From contig JBBQBB010000003.1 in the NCBI GenBank assembly GCA_038317095.1, positions 1-64,000 of the forward strand: a stretch of 64,000 nucleotides of DNA, in the 5' to 3' direction. The position numbers and the translations under genes are program-made. Of this stretch, positions 35,521-44,289 are shown piece after piece; the stretch's first letter is position 1, and each line of letters begins with the position of its first letter. The notes under the pieces are model-generated. The model did not search any database and was not told where the DNA came from. It saw only the letters and a list, made by a program, of their open reading frames with translations. The DNA comes from JAGXTF01 sp038317095 (lineage in GTDB: Bacteria; Bacteroidota; Bacteroidia; NS11-12g; UBA955).

Positions 35521-36631
35521 AATTGTCGTTCCCTTTTTAAATTTGGAACCAAGCACTACGGCTGCAAAAAGCGGCTTGGTTAATGCTTTTACAAAGGTAT
35601 TAGATTCAAATTATTTTATTATGGGTTCTGAATTATCAGAATTTGAAAATCACTATTCCAAGAAGTTCGGAACGAATTATACTGTTGGTGTGAGCAATGG
35701 TTTGGACGCGCTTGTCATAGCTTTAAAAACAATCAATGTTGGATTTGGTGATGAGGTTATTGTGCCATCAAATACTTATATTGCTACAGTTTTGGCCATT
35801 ACCCAAGTTGGCGCAATTCCAGTATTTGTAGAACCAGATCCAAATACTTTTAATATAGACCCTGCTCGGATTGCTGAAAAAATAACTAAGAAAACTAAGG
35901 CCATTTTACCTGTTCATCTTTTTGGACAATCCTGCAGAATGGATCTAATAGCCGAAATTGCGGCAGAAAACAATATTTTCATTGTAGAAGACAATGCACA
36001 ATCCCAAGGTGCAAAATGTTTGACCAAATATACTGGAACATGGGGCCAAATAAATGCTACAAGTTTCTACCCTGGCAAAAACTTGGGTGCATTGGGCGAC
36101 GCTGGTGCTGTCACTACAGATAACGAGGCATTAGCGAAACAAGCAAAATTATTGAGAAATTATGGTTCTGAAAAGAAATATTACAATGAGATTATAGGAC
36201 ATAATATGCGCCTTGATGAATTGCAGGCAGCATTTTTAAATGTAAAGTTGGAATATTTAGATGCATGGACTGAGGAAAGGAAGAAAATTGCATTTTACTA
36301 CCTAACAGAATTACAAGGATTGGCGGATTTAAAATTGCCTACTATTGCAGAAAACGTAACCCATGTTTTTCATCAATTCGTTATTCTTACCAAATATAGA
36401 AATTCGCTATTGCAATATTTAGAAAAGAACGGAATTGGAGTTTTGATTCACTATCCAGTTCCGCCGCATTTACAAAAAGCATATGCGCATTTAAATTATA
36501 ATGAAGGGGATTTTCCTATTGCAGAAAAATTGGCTAATGAATGTTTGAGTTTGCCCATTTGGCCGGGGATATCAAAAGAGCAACTGAAATATGTTGTTGA
36601 CAAAATTAAGGAATATTTCACTTTGGTCTGA
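35513..36631 (+). CDS. fdtB: dTDP-3-amino-3,6-dideoxyhexose transaminase (FdtB/QdtB-like)
   Basis: 372 residues of a DegT/DnrJ/EryC1/StrS PLP enzyme. Key blocks are VPFLNLEPST at the start, SNYFIMGSELSEFENHYSKK, VGVSNGLDALVIAL, DEVIVPSNTYIATVLAI, LPVHLFGQSCRMDLI, VEDNAQSQGA and SFYPGKNLGALGDAGA with the PLP lysine K189. It fits FdtB or QdtB, which aminate C3 of the FdtA product with glutamate. The gene overlaps its FemAB-like neighbour by 8 bp. Confidence 0.85.
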   Translation: MHKIVVPFLNLEPSTTAAKSGLVNAFTKVLDSNYFIMGSELSEFENHYSKKFGTNYTVGVSNGLDALVIALKTINVGFGDEVIVPSNTYIATVLAITQVGAIPVFVEPDPNTFNIDPARIAEKITKKTKAILPVHLFGQSCRMDLIAEIAAENNIFIVEDNAQSQGAKCLTKYTGTWGQINATSFYPGKNLGALGDAGAVTTDNEALAKQAKLLRNYGSEKKYYNEIIGHNMRLDELQAAFLNVKLEYLDAWTEERKKIAFYYLTELQGLADLKLPTIAENVTHVFHQFVILTKYRNSLLQYLEKNGIGVLIHYPVPPHLQKAYAHLNYNEGDFPIAEKLANECLSLPIWPGISKEQLKYVVDKIKEYFTLV

Positions 36632-36635
36632 ATTA

Positions 36636-38306
36636 ATGTTGGAAATTAATAATATAGATTTTAAAAAACAAGTGTCAAATGCAAATGCATTTTATTTGGA
36701 TTTAATAGGACATTACAAATCGAGTATTACAGAATCTGAGCACAAAATAAATTATTTAAGACACCTAGCAAATTATTGTTGGAATTGGCATACCGGTCGT
36801 TTTACTTCTGCTTTTATTGAAAACGAATTAAAGGACATATCAAAATTCTTCCCTGATTCATTTGGGGAGAATATTGAGTCGGATCGAATGGTATTGTTAT
36901 CTACGGAATTGTATGAAACAGGAGGGCATACCCGCCTGTTAGAGAATTATGCAGATTATCTTAAAAAAAGGGGATATAAAATCACTCTAATAATCACCAG
37001 ACAAAATGTAAAAGAATCGCCACTGAGAATTGTAAGTGAAAATAAAAAATTATTTGATCGAATTGAATATTTAGGTGGTACGCAAATAGCAGATGCCATA
37101 AAAATAATTAGACAAAACGTAAACACTGCATTTCGGGTGTTTAACTTTCAACACCCCGACGATACTTTATTGGTTGCAGCTTTAAATTCAAACACCAGAC
37201 CGTATACTTATTATATAAACCATGCAGATCATATTTTTTGGCTTGGGATATCTTCTTCTGATGCCTTAATTAATTTGAGACCCTATTCCAACCTTGTTAC
37301 AAGTGAAAGGCGCAGCGTTAATCTAAATACTTTTATTCTCCCAGTTAGGCTTAATACTCAGCAAAAGTACCTTTCAAAATCGAGTTCAAGAAAAATACTT
37401 ACCATTTCGGATGATGATATCGTTATCACCCTAGTAAGCGCCATATGGAAAATATTTCCAGATCGAAATTATAATTTATTTGAAATAATTGAAAAAGTAC
37501 TCGCGTTTAACGCCAAAGTGCGTTTTATCTTGGTTGGAGTTACGGGTGCAGATTATGAAAGATTTTCGGGTGGCAAAGTACCTGCTCGTGTTGAGTGCGT
37601 TGGAGTTCAGCCAGACACTTCGGTATATTTATCAGTGGCAGATTATTACATGGAGGGAATGCCAAGCAATTCTCTAACTGCACTTATGGATGCTATATAT
37701 GCCGGCTGTTATCCCTTTTTAATTTGGGGTCCTTATCATCCCAATATGCAAATGGATTCTGAGTTATACGTCAATAATGAGGTAAAACATCCAGCAGATA
37801 AAAGAATATACTTGGATAAAATACAAGTATCATTAGAAAACCTCGAAAATCCTGAATATAAATTGGCTGTTGGGCATATGCAAAAAAATATAAAGTACTA
37901 CTGCTCAGACGCCTATTGGGATAGCTTAATGCATTTTAATGAATCCAATTGGACAAGAACTGATTCTCTAGCTCCTATTGAATTTGAGAACACTTTATAT
38001 GACCAAAGACTTGCTGAGCAAGCAGGCTTATTGTGGAAAATGAACCATCGAAATCCTTATTTTAATACACTAGAAAATTTGTATAATAATGGATTAATTT
38101 CTAGAAAGAATTATTTGAAATTATGGTTCAAATCTGGAATTAAGGGCACCCATAGTGTGGTTGAAAAAATCAATTTTAGTTGGAAAAGCATCCTCAGAAT
38201 AGTACCCCACCCTATTGATGTTGTAAAAACATACTATGCAAGTGTGAATGACAACAATGTTATAAAAAAATACTATAAAACTGTTAAAATAGCAATTAAA
38301 AAATGA
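36636..38306 (+). CDS. Glycosyltransferase (GT4/GT-B-like)
   Basis: 556 residues from the ATG at 36636, 4 bp after fdtB; a longer start inside fdtB is unneeded. The acceptor half begins MVLLSTELYETGGHTRLLEN YADYL in pieces and the donor half contains IVITLVSAIWKIFPDRNY, FILVGVTGADYERFSG and YYMEGMPSNSLTALMDAI YAG, the E-x7-E-like region of GT-B retaining enzymes. The N-terminal ~90 residues and C-terminal ~100 residues are extra to the core. Donor and acceptor are unknown. Confidence 0.75.
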   Translation: MLEINNIDFKKQVSNANAFYLDLIGHYKSSITESEHKINYLRHLANYCWNWHTGRFTSAFIENELKDISKFFPDSFGENIESDRMVLLSTELYETGGHTRLLENYADYLKKRGYKITLIITRQNVKESPLRIVSENKKLFDRIEYLGGTQIADAIKIIRQNVNTAFRVFNFQHPDDTLLVAALNSNTRPYTYYINHADHIFWLGISSSDALINLRPYSNLVTSERRSVNLNTFILPVRLNTQQKYLSKSSSRKILTISDDDIVITLVSAIWKIFPDRNYNLFEIIEKVLAFNAKVRFILVGVTGADYERFSGGKVPARVECVGVQPDTSVYLSVADYYMEGMPSNSLTALMDAIYAGCYPFLIWGPYHPNMQMDSELYVNNEVKHPADKRIYLDKIQVSLENLENPEYKLAVGHMQKNIKYYCSDAYWDSLMHFNESNWTRTDSLAPIEFENTLYDQRLAEQAGLLWKMNHRNPYFNTLENLYNNGLISRKNYLKLWFKSGIKGTHSVVEKINFSWKSILRIVPHPIDVVKTYYASVNDNNVIKKYYKTVKIAIKK

Positions 38307-39187
38307 TGAAAGTATCCATTTGCGTTCCTGCATATAAACAAACCGAATTTCTAAAGGAGTGTTTGGATTCTATTGCCAATCAGACCTATAGTAATTACGA
38401 GTTGATTGTTACGGACGATACATCAGGAGATATTGTTGCCAATTTGGTTCAGAATTATAAAGATATTTTCGGCGATAGACTAAAATATTATCACAATGAA
38501 AAGCCACATGGTAGTCCGGGCAATTGGAATTATTCGTTGGATAAAGCCACAGGGGACTTGGTGCAACTTATGCATCATGATGATTTTTATAGCAACCCAG
38601 ATTCGTTGCAGTTGTTTGTAGATAGGGCCTTAAAAAATCCGGGGATAAATATATTTGCAAGTGAAGTTTATAGTAAAAATGCTGCCACGGGTGAATTAAC
38701 AATTACCAGACTAGACAATCACAATCTGAACATTTTAAAAAATGATTTCAAAAGAATATTTTATGCAAATCTTATAGGGCCACCTTCGGTATTTATGCTA
38801 AGACGAAATAAGATTCGTTTTGATTCTAGAATGAAATGGCTCGTGGATATGGAGTATTATTTTAGAATATTTGAAAAGTTCAAAAAATGGGAATATATTA
38901 ACATACCACTTGTAACCAGTATTAACAATGCCAATCACAATGTCACGAATGAATGTATAGAAAACCCTGATGTAGAAATATTTGAACATTTGTATTTTTA
39001 CAATAAGCATTTCAAAAGCCTATTTCCCTCGATAAGAATGATAGTGAGATTTATAAAGGTTTTTCGCAACTTCGGGGTATTTAGCCCTGCTCAGTTAGAT
39101 GCCTTCAAAAGAGATCAAAAGGTGCCATTTTTTATGTACTGTCTCACCTATTTACTAAGATACCATCATGTTTTTAAACAAGACTAA
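38303..39187 (+). CDS. GT2 glycosyltransferase
   Basis: 294 residues with the GT-A fold: KVSICVPAYKQTEFLKECLD, ELIVTDDTSGD and the metal motif LVQLMHHDDFY (DD), followed by MLRRNKIRFDSRMKWLVDME YYFRIF in pieces. It should add a sugar to the growing glycan at the cytoplasmic side of the membrane. It overlaps the preceding and following genes (4 and 20 bp). Confidence 0.88.
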   Translation: MMKVSICVPAYKQTEFLKECLDSIANQTYSNYELIVTDDTSGDIVANLVQNYKDIFGDRLKYYHNEKPHGSPGNWNYSLDKATGDLVQLMHHDDFYSNPDSLQLFVDRALKNPGINIFASEVYSKNAATGELTITRLDNHNLNILKNDFKRIFYANLIGPPSVFMLRRNKIRFDSRMKWLVDMEYYFRIFEKFKKWEYINIPLVTSINNANHNVTNECIENPDVEIFEHLYFYNKHFKSLFPSIRMIVRFIKVFRNFGVFSPAQLDAFKRDQKVPFFMYCLTYLLRYHHVFKQD

Positions 39188-39842
39188 TAAATACAAACAA
39201 GTCTCGTATTCGCAAAGTGGGGAGGATCGGATTATCAAGCATTTATTGGATGGACTTGAAATCAGGAACTTTACCTATCTAGATATAGGGGCGCATCATC
39301 CTTTTTATATAAACAATACAGCTTTGTTCTATGAAAACGGAATCCGTGGAATCAATATTGAACCAGATCCTGTTTTATTTAAAGAATTTACGAAGCACCG
39401 AAAACAGGATATTAACCTCAATATAGGTATTGCAGAGACGCCTGGTGAATTTGATTTTTATGTAATTTCTGTCCCTACTTTGAATACATTTTCTAAAGCA
39501 GAGGCAGAGGCTTACCAGTTGCAAGGAAATTATACCATACAAGATGTAATAAAGGTAAAAGCCGATACGATTGAGAATGTGGTAAAAACACATTGCAATA
39601 GCAAATTCCCTGAGTTTTTAACCATAGATGCCGAAGGAATAGATGAATTAATTTTGAAGTCTATTGATTTTAAAAACAACGCACCGCTTGTTGTTTGTAT
39701 AGAAACAATTACTTTTTCTACGAAGGGCAGAGGGGTAAAAAACATGGAAATAATTTCACTGATGGAAAGCAATGGATATCTGAATTTTGCGGATACCAAT
39801 ATCAACACCATTTTTGTGAAACGCGATGTTTGGGAGAGGTAA
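39168..39842 (+). CDS. FkbM-family methyltransferase
   Basis: 224 residues with QVSYSQSGEDRIIKHLLDG, TYLDIGAHHPFYINNTALFY, GINIEPDPVLFKEF and FLTIDAEGIDELILKSIDF, the typical blocks of FkbM methyltransferases. These add O-methyl groups to sugars or polyketides with SAM. Because Wzt has a cargo domain, a terminal methylation is a possible role. It overlaps the GT2 gene by 20 bp. Confidence 0.87.
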   Translation: MFLNKTNKYKQVSYSQSGEDRIIKHLLDGLEIRNFTYLDIGAHHPFYINNTALFYENGIRGINIEPDPVLFKEFTKHRKQDINLNIGIAETPGEFDFYVISVPTLNTFSKAEAEAYQLQGNYTIQDVIKVKADTIENVVKTHCNSKFPEFLTIDAEGIDELILKSIDFKNNAPLVVCIETITFSTKGRGVKNMEIISLMESNGYLNFADTNINTIFVKRDVWER

Positions 39843-39850
39843 TAAATTCA

Positions 39851-40720
39851 ATGATTATTTCTAGGTTAAACGGGGGTTTAGGTAATCAAATGTTTCAATA
39901 TGCCATTGCAAGGAAATTGGCGTTAGAACATAAAACAATTGTGAAACTGGATTTAGAGGATTATTCCAATGCTGGGGTTCACCCTTTTTGTTTGAATAAT
40001 TTTAATGCACCGTTTAAACTCGCAAAGAATTTGGATTTGGCGTATTTTGGAAAAATTCCGGATTTTGGAAACCCTTTGTGGTTGAGAATTAAAAGAAGAA
40101 TATTTCCAGTATCAGATATTTTTGAAAAGGAATTTAACTACCATCCTGAGATATTTAAGCAAACTTCAAGGAATACCTATATAAATGGATATTGGCAAAC
40201 TGAAAAATATTTTGCGGATATAAGGAATATTTTACTGAAAGATTTTTCACCTGCTCATAAAGTGAGTGATAAAACGACAAAAATATTAAATGAAATCGAA
40301 AAAAGAAGTTCAATTTCAGTGCATATTCGTAGAGGAGATTATGTGCTAAATAAGTCTACAAATGATTTTCATGGCACTTGTTCCCTAGAATACTATAGAC
40401 ATGCGTCTCAATTAATATTGGGAAAAATAAACGAACCAACATTTTTTGTATTTTCTGACGATATTGAATGGGCTAAATTAAACGTAGAGCTGGGTTGTGA
40501 AACATATTTTGTAGACCACAATAATGTAAATACAGCTTGGGAAGATTTATTATTAATGTCTAAATGCAAACACAATATAATTGCAAATAGTACTTTTAGC
40601 TGGTGGGGAGCATGGTTAAATACGCATGCCGAAAAAATCGTAATTGCGCCTTCCAAATGGTTCAACAATGCAAAGCTAGATTATTCAGATGTAATTTGTG
40701 ATGAATGGCTGAGGATATGA
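39851..40720 (+). CDS. GT11 alpha-1,2-fucosyltransferase-like
   Basis: 289 residues from the ATG at 39851; the frame extends upstream to 39695 but would overlap the FkbM gene widely. The start MIISRLNGGLGNQMFQYAIA, the donor motif SVHIRRGDYV near residue 158 and NSTFSWWGAWLN define GT11. Members transfer L-fucose (or a similar 6-deoxyhexose) from GDP-fucose. No GDP-fucose genes (gmd, fcl) are seen in this window, so the donor may be made elsewhere. Its stop overlaps the next ATG. Confidence 0.9.
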   Translation: MIISRLNGGLGNQMFQYAIARKLALEHKTIVKLDLEDYSNAGVHPFCLNNFNAPFKLAKNLDLAYFGKIPDFGNPLWLRIKRRIFPVSDIFEKEFNYHPEIFKQTSRNTYINGYWQTEKYFADIRNILLKDFSPAHKVSDKTTKILNEIEKRSSISVHIRRGDYVLNKSTNDFHGTCSLEYYRHASQLILGKINEPTFFVFSDDIEWAKLNVELGCETYFVDHNNVNTAWEDLLLMSKCKHNIIANSTFSWWGAWLNTHAEKIVIAPSKWFNNAKLDYSDVICDEWLRI

Positions 40721-41634
40721 AATTGCCGCTAGTATCCGTGGTAATGTGTGCATACAACGCGGATGCGTTTATTTCTGAGGCCATAGAATCAGTGCGTTCA
40801 CAGAATTACAGCAATTGGGAATTGATTATTATTGATGACGGTTCCACAGATAACACGAAACGTGCTGTAGATTTATTTAATTTTGACAAGAGGATTCAAT
40901 ATTATTGGCAGAGCAATGGAAAGCAAGGGAAAGCCAGAAATAGGGGTGTATCCATAGCCAAAGGCGATTTAATTGCTTTTATAGATGCTGATGATATTTG
41001 GCTTCCTGCGAAACTTGAAAAGCAAATAGAGGCATTGAATGCAACCAATGCGGATGTTTTATTTACTTCTGCGGAATATTTTGGTGGTAAAGATGAAAAA
41101 ACAGCCGAAGTAAATGAGGGGGTTTATGACAATGCATCCCTTTTTTGGAAATTGCAAATCGGCGAAAATCCTGTGGTTTTAAGTTCTGTCCTTATAAAGA
41201 AAACGGTTTTTAAAAGTGCAGGAGGTTTTAATGAAACACCTGAAATAGCGGAGGATTTTAATCTATGGCTTGACTTGTGTGATCGTGGATTTTTGTTTTC
41301 TGGTTTGATGGAAGTGCTGGTTCGATACAGAATTCATGCGGGGCAAACGTCTCAATCCGAGTCAACAGCATTGTTGCTCTCGGTAAAAGCACAATACCTT
41401 GTAAGTTTTAATAAAATTTCGAAAAAAGAAAGAAATGTGCAAATAATGGCTCGCTTGAATAAATATTTGGTGCACAACATAGAGATTTTGACTTTAAAAG
41501 ACAGGGATAGAATATTAAGTTTTATGGTCAATCCGTTGCAGAAATACTTACATTTTCTCACCCTAAAAGTATTTCTAAGTTTTAATGTTACCCTATTTAA
41601 AAAGCTATCGTATAGATTTTTAAATTTGTCTTAG
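40717..41634 (+). CDS. GT2 glycosyltransferase
   Basis: 305 residues from the ATG at 40717, which overlaps the preceding stop; an ATG at 40705 is an alternative. GT-A motifs are VSVVMCAYNADAFISEAI, ELIIIDDGSTDNTKRAV, GKARNRGVSIAKGDLIAFID and DADDIWLP (metal). It would add a sugar to the lipid-linked glycan. It precedes a multispanning membrane protein by 17 bp. Confidence 0.92.
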   Translation: MKLPLVSVVMCAYNADAFISEAIESVRSQNYSNWELIIIDDGSTDNTKRAVDLFNFDKRIQYYWQSNGKQGKARNRGVSIAKGDLIAFIDADDIWLPAKLEKQIEALNATNADVLFTSAEYFGGKDEKTAEVNEGVYDNASLFWKLQIGENPVVLSSVLIKKTVFKSAGGFNETPEIAEDFNLWLDLCDRGFLFSGLMEVLVRYRIHAGQTSQSESTALLLSVKAQYLVSFNKISKKERNVQIMARLNKYLVHNIEILTLKDRDRILSFMVNPLQKYLHFLTLKVFLSFNVTLFKKLSYRFLNLS

Positions 41635-41651
41635 GTATTAAACAATATTTA

Positions 41652-43028
41652 ATGAAAAATACGCAATTTTCAAAATGGACAATTTTGCTAATAATTTTAG
41701 CCGTAGTCGTCTATTTCATTCAACCCGTTTATACATGGTTTGCTGCCGATGATTTTTGCCTTATGGCCAAAATACAAGCGGAAGGCTTAATCCGTAACAT
41801 GTTTCACGATTACATGAACTGGGATGGGCGAAGTATCAGTCTTACTTACCCCGTTTGCCGCATTGGCTTATACGCTGGACTTCCTTGGCTGGGCCCCTTT
41901 CTGGGCTCTTTGCTTATGATGGCTATGGCGGTTTTGCTTTTGCGCATTGTGGATAGCAAATTCAACTTCGGATGGACAGGTATTTTCAGAACAATTACGC
42001 TGACAGTTTTGTTGTGGCTTGTCTTCTTCAATTTTTTATCTCAAACCCTTTTTTGGACTACAGGAGTGGGCTATAACATGGATATTGTGCTCTTGTTATT
42101 GGCCCTGTTTTGGATCAAACAGTGGAAAGGGTCTACCCGTGATTTTGTTTTGGGATTGCCGATTTTCTTTTATGCCGGCACTTGCTCCCCCAATGGGGTT
42201 TTGGCATTGCTATTTTTATTATTTGTACAATGGATGCATGAATTGTATATACAAAAAATCCGTAGCAATCCAAAATATTTATATGCTGTTTCATTCATTT
42301 TTGTAGCATTGTTTCTCGTGATTTTTTCGCCCGGAAATAAGAACAGAATGTCTTCTTGGGATTGGAAAAACTTAACCCATATTTGGACCATTTATTTTAA
42401 CTTTAAGTTGTTGCTTAAAAACTTGTTTAACTACAATTCCCTTTTTATTTGGCCCCTAATAGCTATCGGTTTTATGGGCGGTTTGATGAAAGGTTTTGCC
42501 AACAATTCAGACGACAAAGGCTGGTTCAAACAGATATTCAACGGAATTTATTTGCATCGTTTTTTTCTGGCGGCAGTTATTGGTTTCTTCTTTTTCCTTC
42601 CATTGCCAGGCTTAAATTCTCCCAGAACTGCCATCCAATTTGCAATTTTTGCCACCTTGTACGGGTTGTCAAACTTAGCTGTAATTGTTAATTATTTTGG
42701 AGAAAAAAAGAACCAACTATTGCACAATGTTGCGCTTTTGGTAAATTTTATTTTTATCATCACGGCCATGTCACAGGCATTTGACGCCCGTTATGTGAAG
42801 AATCAAATGGCTCAAAGGCATTCCAAACTTAAGAGCTTGCAAGGGCAGAACGTGGTACTTACGGAGCAGGATTTTGTGCGCACTCCCGCCACGCGCAGGT
42901 TCGAAGATTTGTCTTCAGATAGCGCGTATTGGCTCAACCGATGCGTGGCGGACCATTACCACTTAAAATCAATTAAGATGGTAGATACCAGACCGAAGAA
43001 AGTAGTGATGGGCGTAATTACGGATTGA
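41652..43028 (+). CDS. DUF6056-like multispanning membrane protein
   Basis: 458 residues with about ten transmembrane helices. The early loop YTWFAADDFCLMAKIQAEG carries the DD pair found in DUF6056 and other GT-C-like membrane proteins, then YMNWDGRSISLTYPVCRIG. A soluble C-terminal tail of about 90 residues follows. It is probably a GT-C glycosyltransferase using a polyprenyl-phosphate sugar; a transport role cannot be excluded. It is unlikely to be Wzy because ABC export is present. Confidence 0.6.
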   Translation: MKNTQFSKWTILLIILAVVVYFIQPVYTWFAADDFCLMAKIQAEGLIRNMFHDYMNWDGRSISLTYPVCRIGLYAGLPWLGPFLGSLLMMAMAVLLLRIVDSKFNFGWTGIFRTITLTVLLWLVFFNFLSQTLFWTTGVGYNMDIVLLLLALFWIKQWKGSTRDFVLGLPIFFYAGTCSPNGVLALLFLLFVQWMHELYIQKIRSNPKYLYAVSFIFVALFLVIFSPGNKNRMSSWDWKNLTHIWTIYFNFKLLLKNLFNYNSLFIWPLIAIGFMGGLMKGFANNSDDKGWFKQIFNGIYLHRFFLAAVIGFFFFLPLPGLNSPRTAIQFAIFATLYGLSNLAVIVNYFGEKKNQLLHNVALLVNFIFIITAMSQAFDARYVKNQMAQRHSKLKSLQGQNVVLTEQDFVRTPATRRFEDLSSDSAYWLNRCVADHYHLKSIKMVDTRPKKVVMGVITD

Positions 43029-43068
43029 AGGTTAAATATTTGGAAAAACCATTGGAGTTACTATTCTT

Positions 43069-44289
43069 TTGATTCAAACAGAATTAATATTATTCACCAA
43101 TCGCTTTCCTTTTGAAGGGGGTGAAACATTTTTAGAAACCGAAATTGGTTATTTGGCAGCATCTTTTGATAAAATTACCCTATATCCCCTTGAAATGGGA
43201 GCAGAACTTTATGGTACATTGCCAAAAAATGTAAGTGTTGGTCAACTCAAAATAGCTCAAAATACAAAGATTAGAAATGTTATTTTGTCTTTTGGGAAAT
43301 TCATTTTTATTTGGTATTTTAATGCATTCTTTAAATCGCATCATCGAAAAAAATATTTGACGCAATTCAGATTCACATGGAACACTTTGATTGGGTATTT
43401 GTTTCGTGCAGATACAATTTTCAAAGCATTCCGGTCTAACCCAGAAAATACTGTTTATTATTCATATTGGTTTAATGATTGGGCTTCGGCATTGGCATTG
43501 GCAAGGCGGAAGGGGTTGAAAGGAAAATTTGTAGTTCGCGCGCACGGTTATGATTACGATGAAAAACAAAATGGAAGAGGCTATTTTCCATTTCGCGAAT
43601 CAGAAATGAATCAATTTGATCCTATTGCCCAGATTTCGAAATATGGTAAAAATGCAATGAAGGGTCAGTATCCCGCGTCGCGCAACATCGAAGTGCATAA
43701 ACTAGGCGTTAGGGATTGCGGGTTTAATGCCGGTGGAAAGGACAATGAGGTATACCATTTGGTGAGTTGTTCGAATTTTGTTCCGCTAAAAAGAATTTCA
43801 TTGCTCATAGATATTCTTTCCAAATTAGAATTGCCATTTCAATGGATTCATTTTGGTGGTGGAAAGGGCAAGGAAGAAGCTGAAATATATGCAAAAACCA
43901 GATTAAAAGATGGAACTTTTAATTTTGCAGGTTCTATTAAAAATGCTAAGGTACTTGGTTATTATAGAACCAACCCTGTGGATTTATTTTTGAACATGAG
44001 TGAACTTGAAGGCATTCCTGTGAGTTTGATGGAGGCCATTTCTGCAGGAATTCCGTTAGTTGGATGCAATGTGTGTGGCGTTCCTGAAATTGTATGTAAG
44101 GAATCGGGTCTCCTTTTACCAGCAAACCCGGATTCTGAATTGGTTGCAAAAGAGATAGGTGAATTTTTAATTACCAAATCCAGAAGCATGCAATTCCGGC
44201 GGGGCGTGAAATTGTTTTGGGAAAATCATTTTAATGCAGATAGTAACTATCCAAACTTTGTAAAAAAAATCTTAATAGAGAATCAATAA
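43069..44289 (+). CDS. GT4 glycosyltransferase
   Basis: 406 residues starting at a TTG (43069), as no ATG fits the N-terminal strand ELILFTNRFPFEGGETFLET. GT-B features are LVSCSNFVPLKRISLLIDIL, FQWIHFGGGKGKEEAEIYAK, and LNMSELEGIPVSLMEAISAG IP (E-x7-E). These retaining enzymes use nucleotide sugars. Its stop overlaps the ATG of the AsnB-like gene. Confidence 0.88.
   Translation: MIQTELILFTNRFPFEGGETFLETEIGYLAASFDKITLYPLEMGAELYGTLPKNVSVGQLKIAQNTKIRNVILSFGKFIFIWYFNAFFKSHHRKKYLTQFRFTWNTLIGYLFRADTIFKAFRSNPENTVYYSYWFNDWASALALARRKGLKGKFVVRAHGYDYDEKQNGRGYFPFRESEMNQFDPIAQISKYGKNAMKGQYPASRNIEVHKLGVRDCGFNAGGKDNEVYHLVSCSNFVPLKRISLLIDILSKLELPFQWIHFGGGKGKEEAEIYAKTRLKDGTFNFAGSIKNAKVLGYYRTNPVDLFLNMSELEGIPVSLMEAISAGIPLVGCNVCGVPEIVCKESGLLLPANPDSELVAKEIGEFLITKSRSMQFRRGVKLFWENHFNADSNYPNFVKKILIENQ

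Noticed and set aside
39695..39850. Longer N-terminus for the GT11 protein
   Set aside because: It is out-of-frame FkbM sequence; GT11 proteins begin with the strand at the ATG at 39851.
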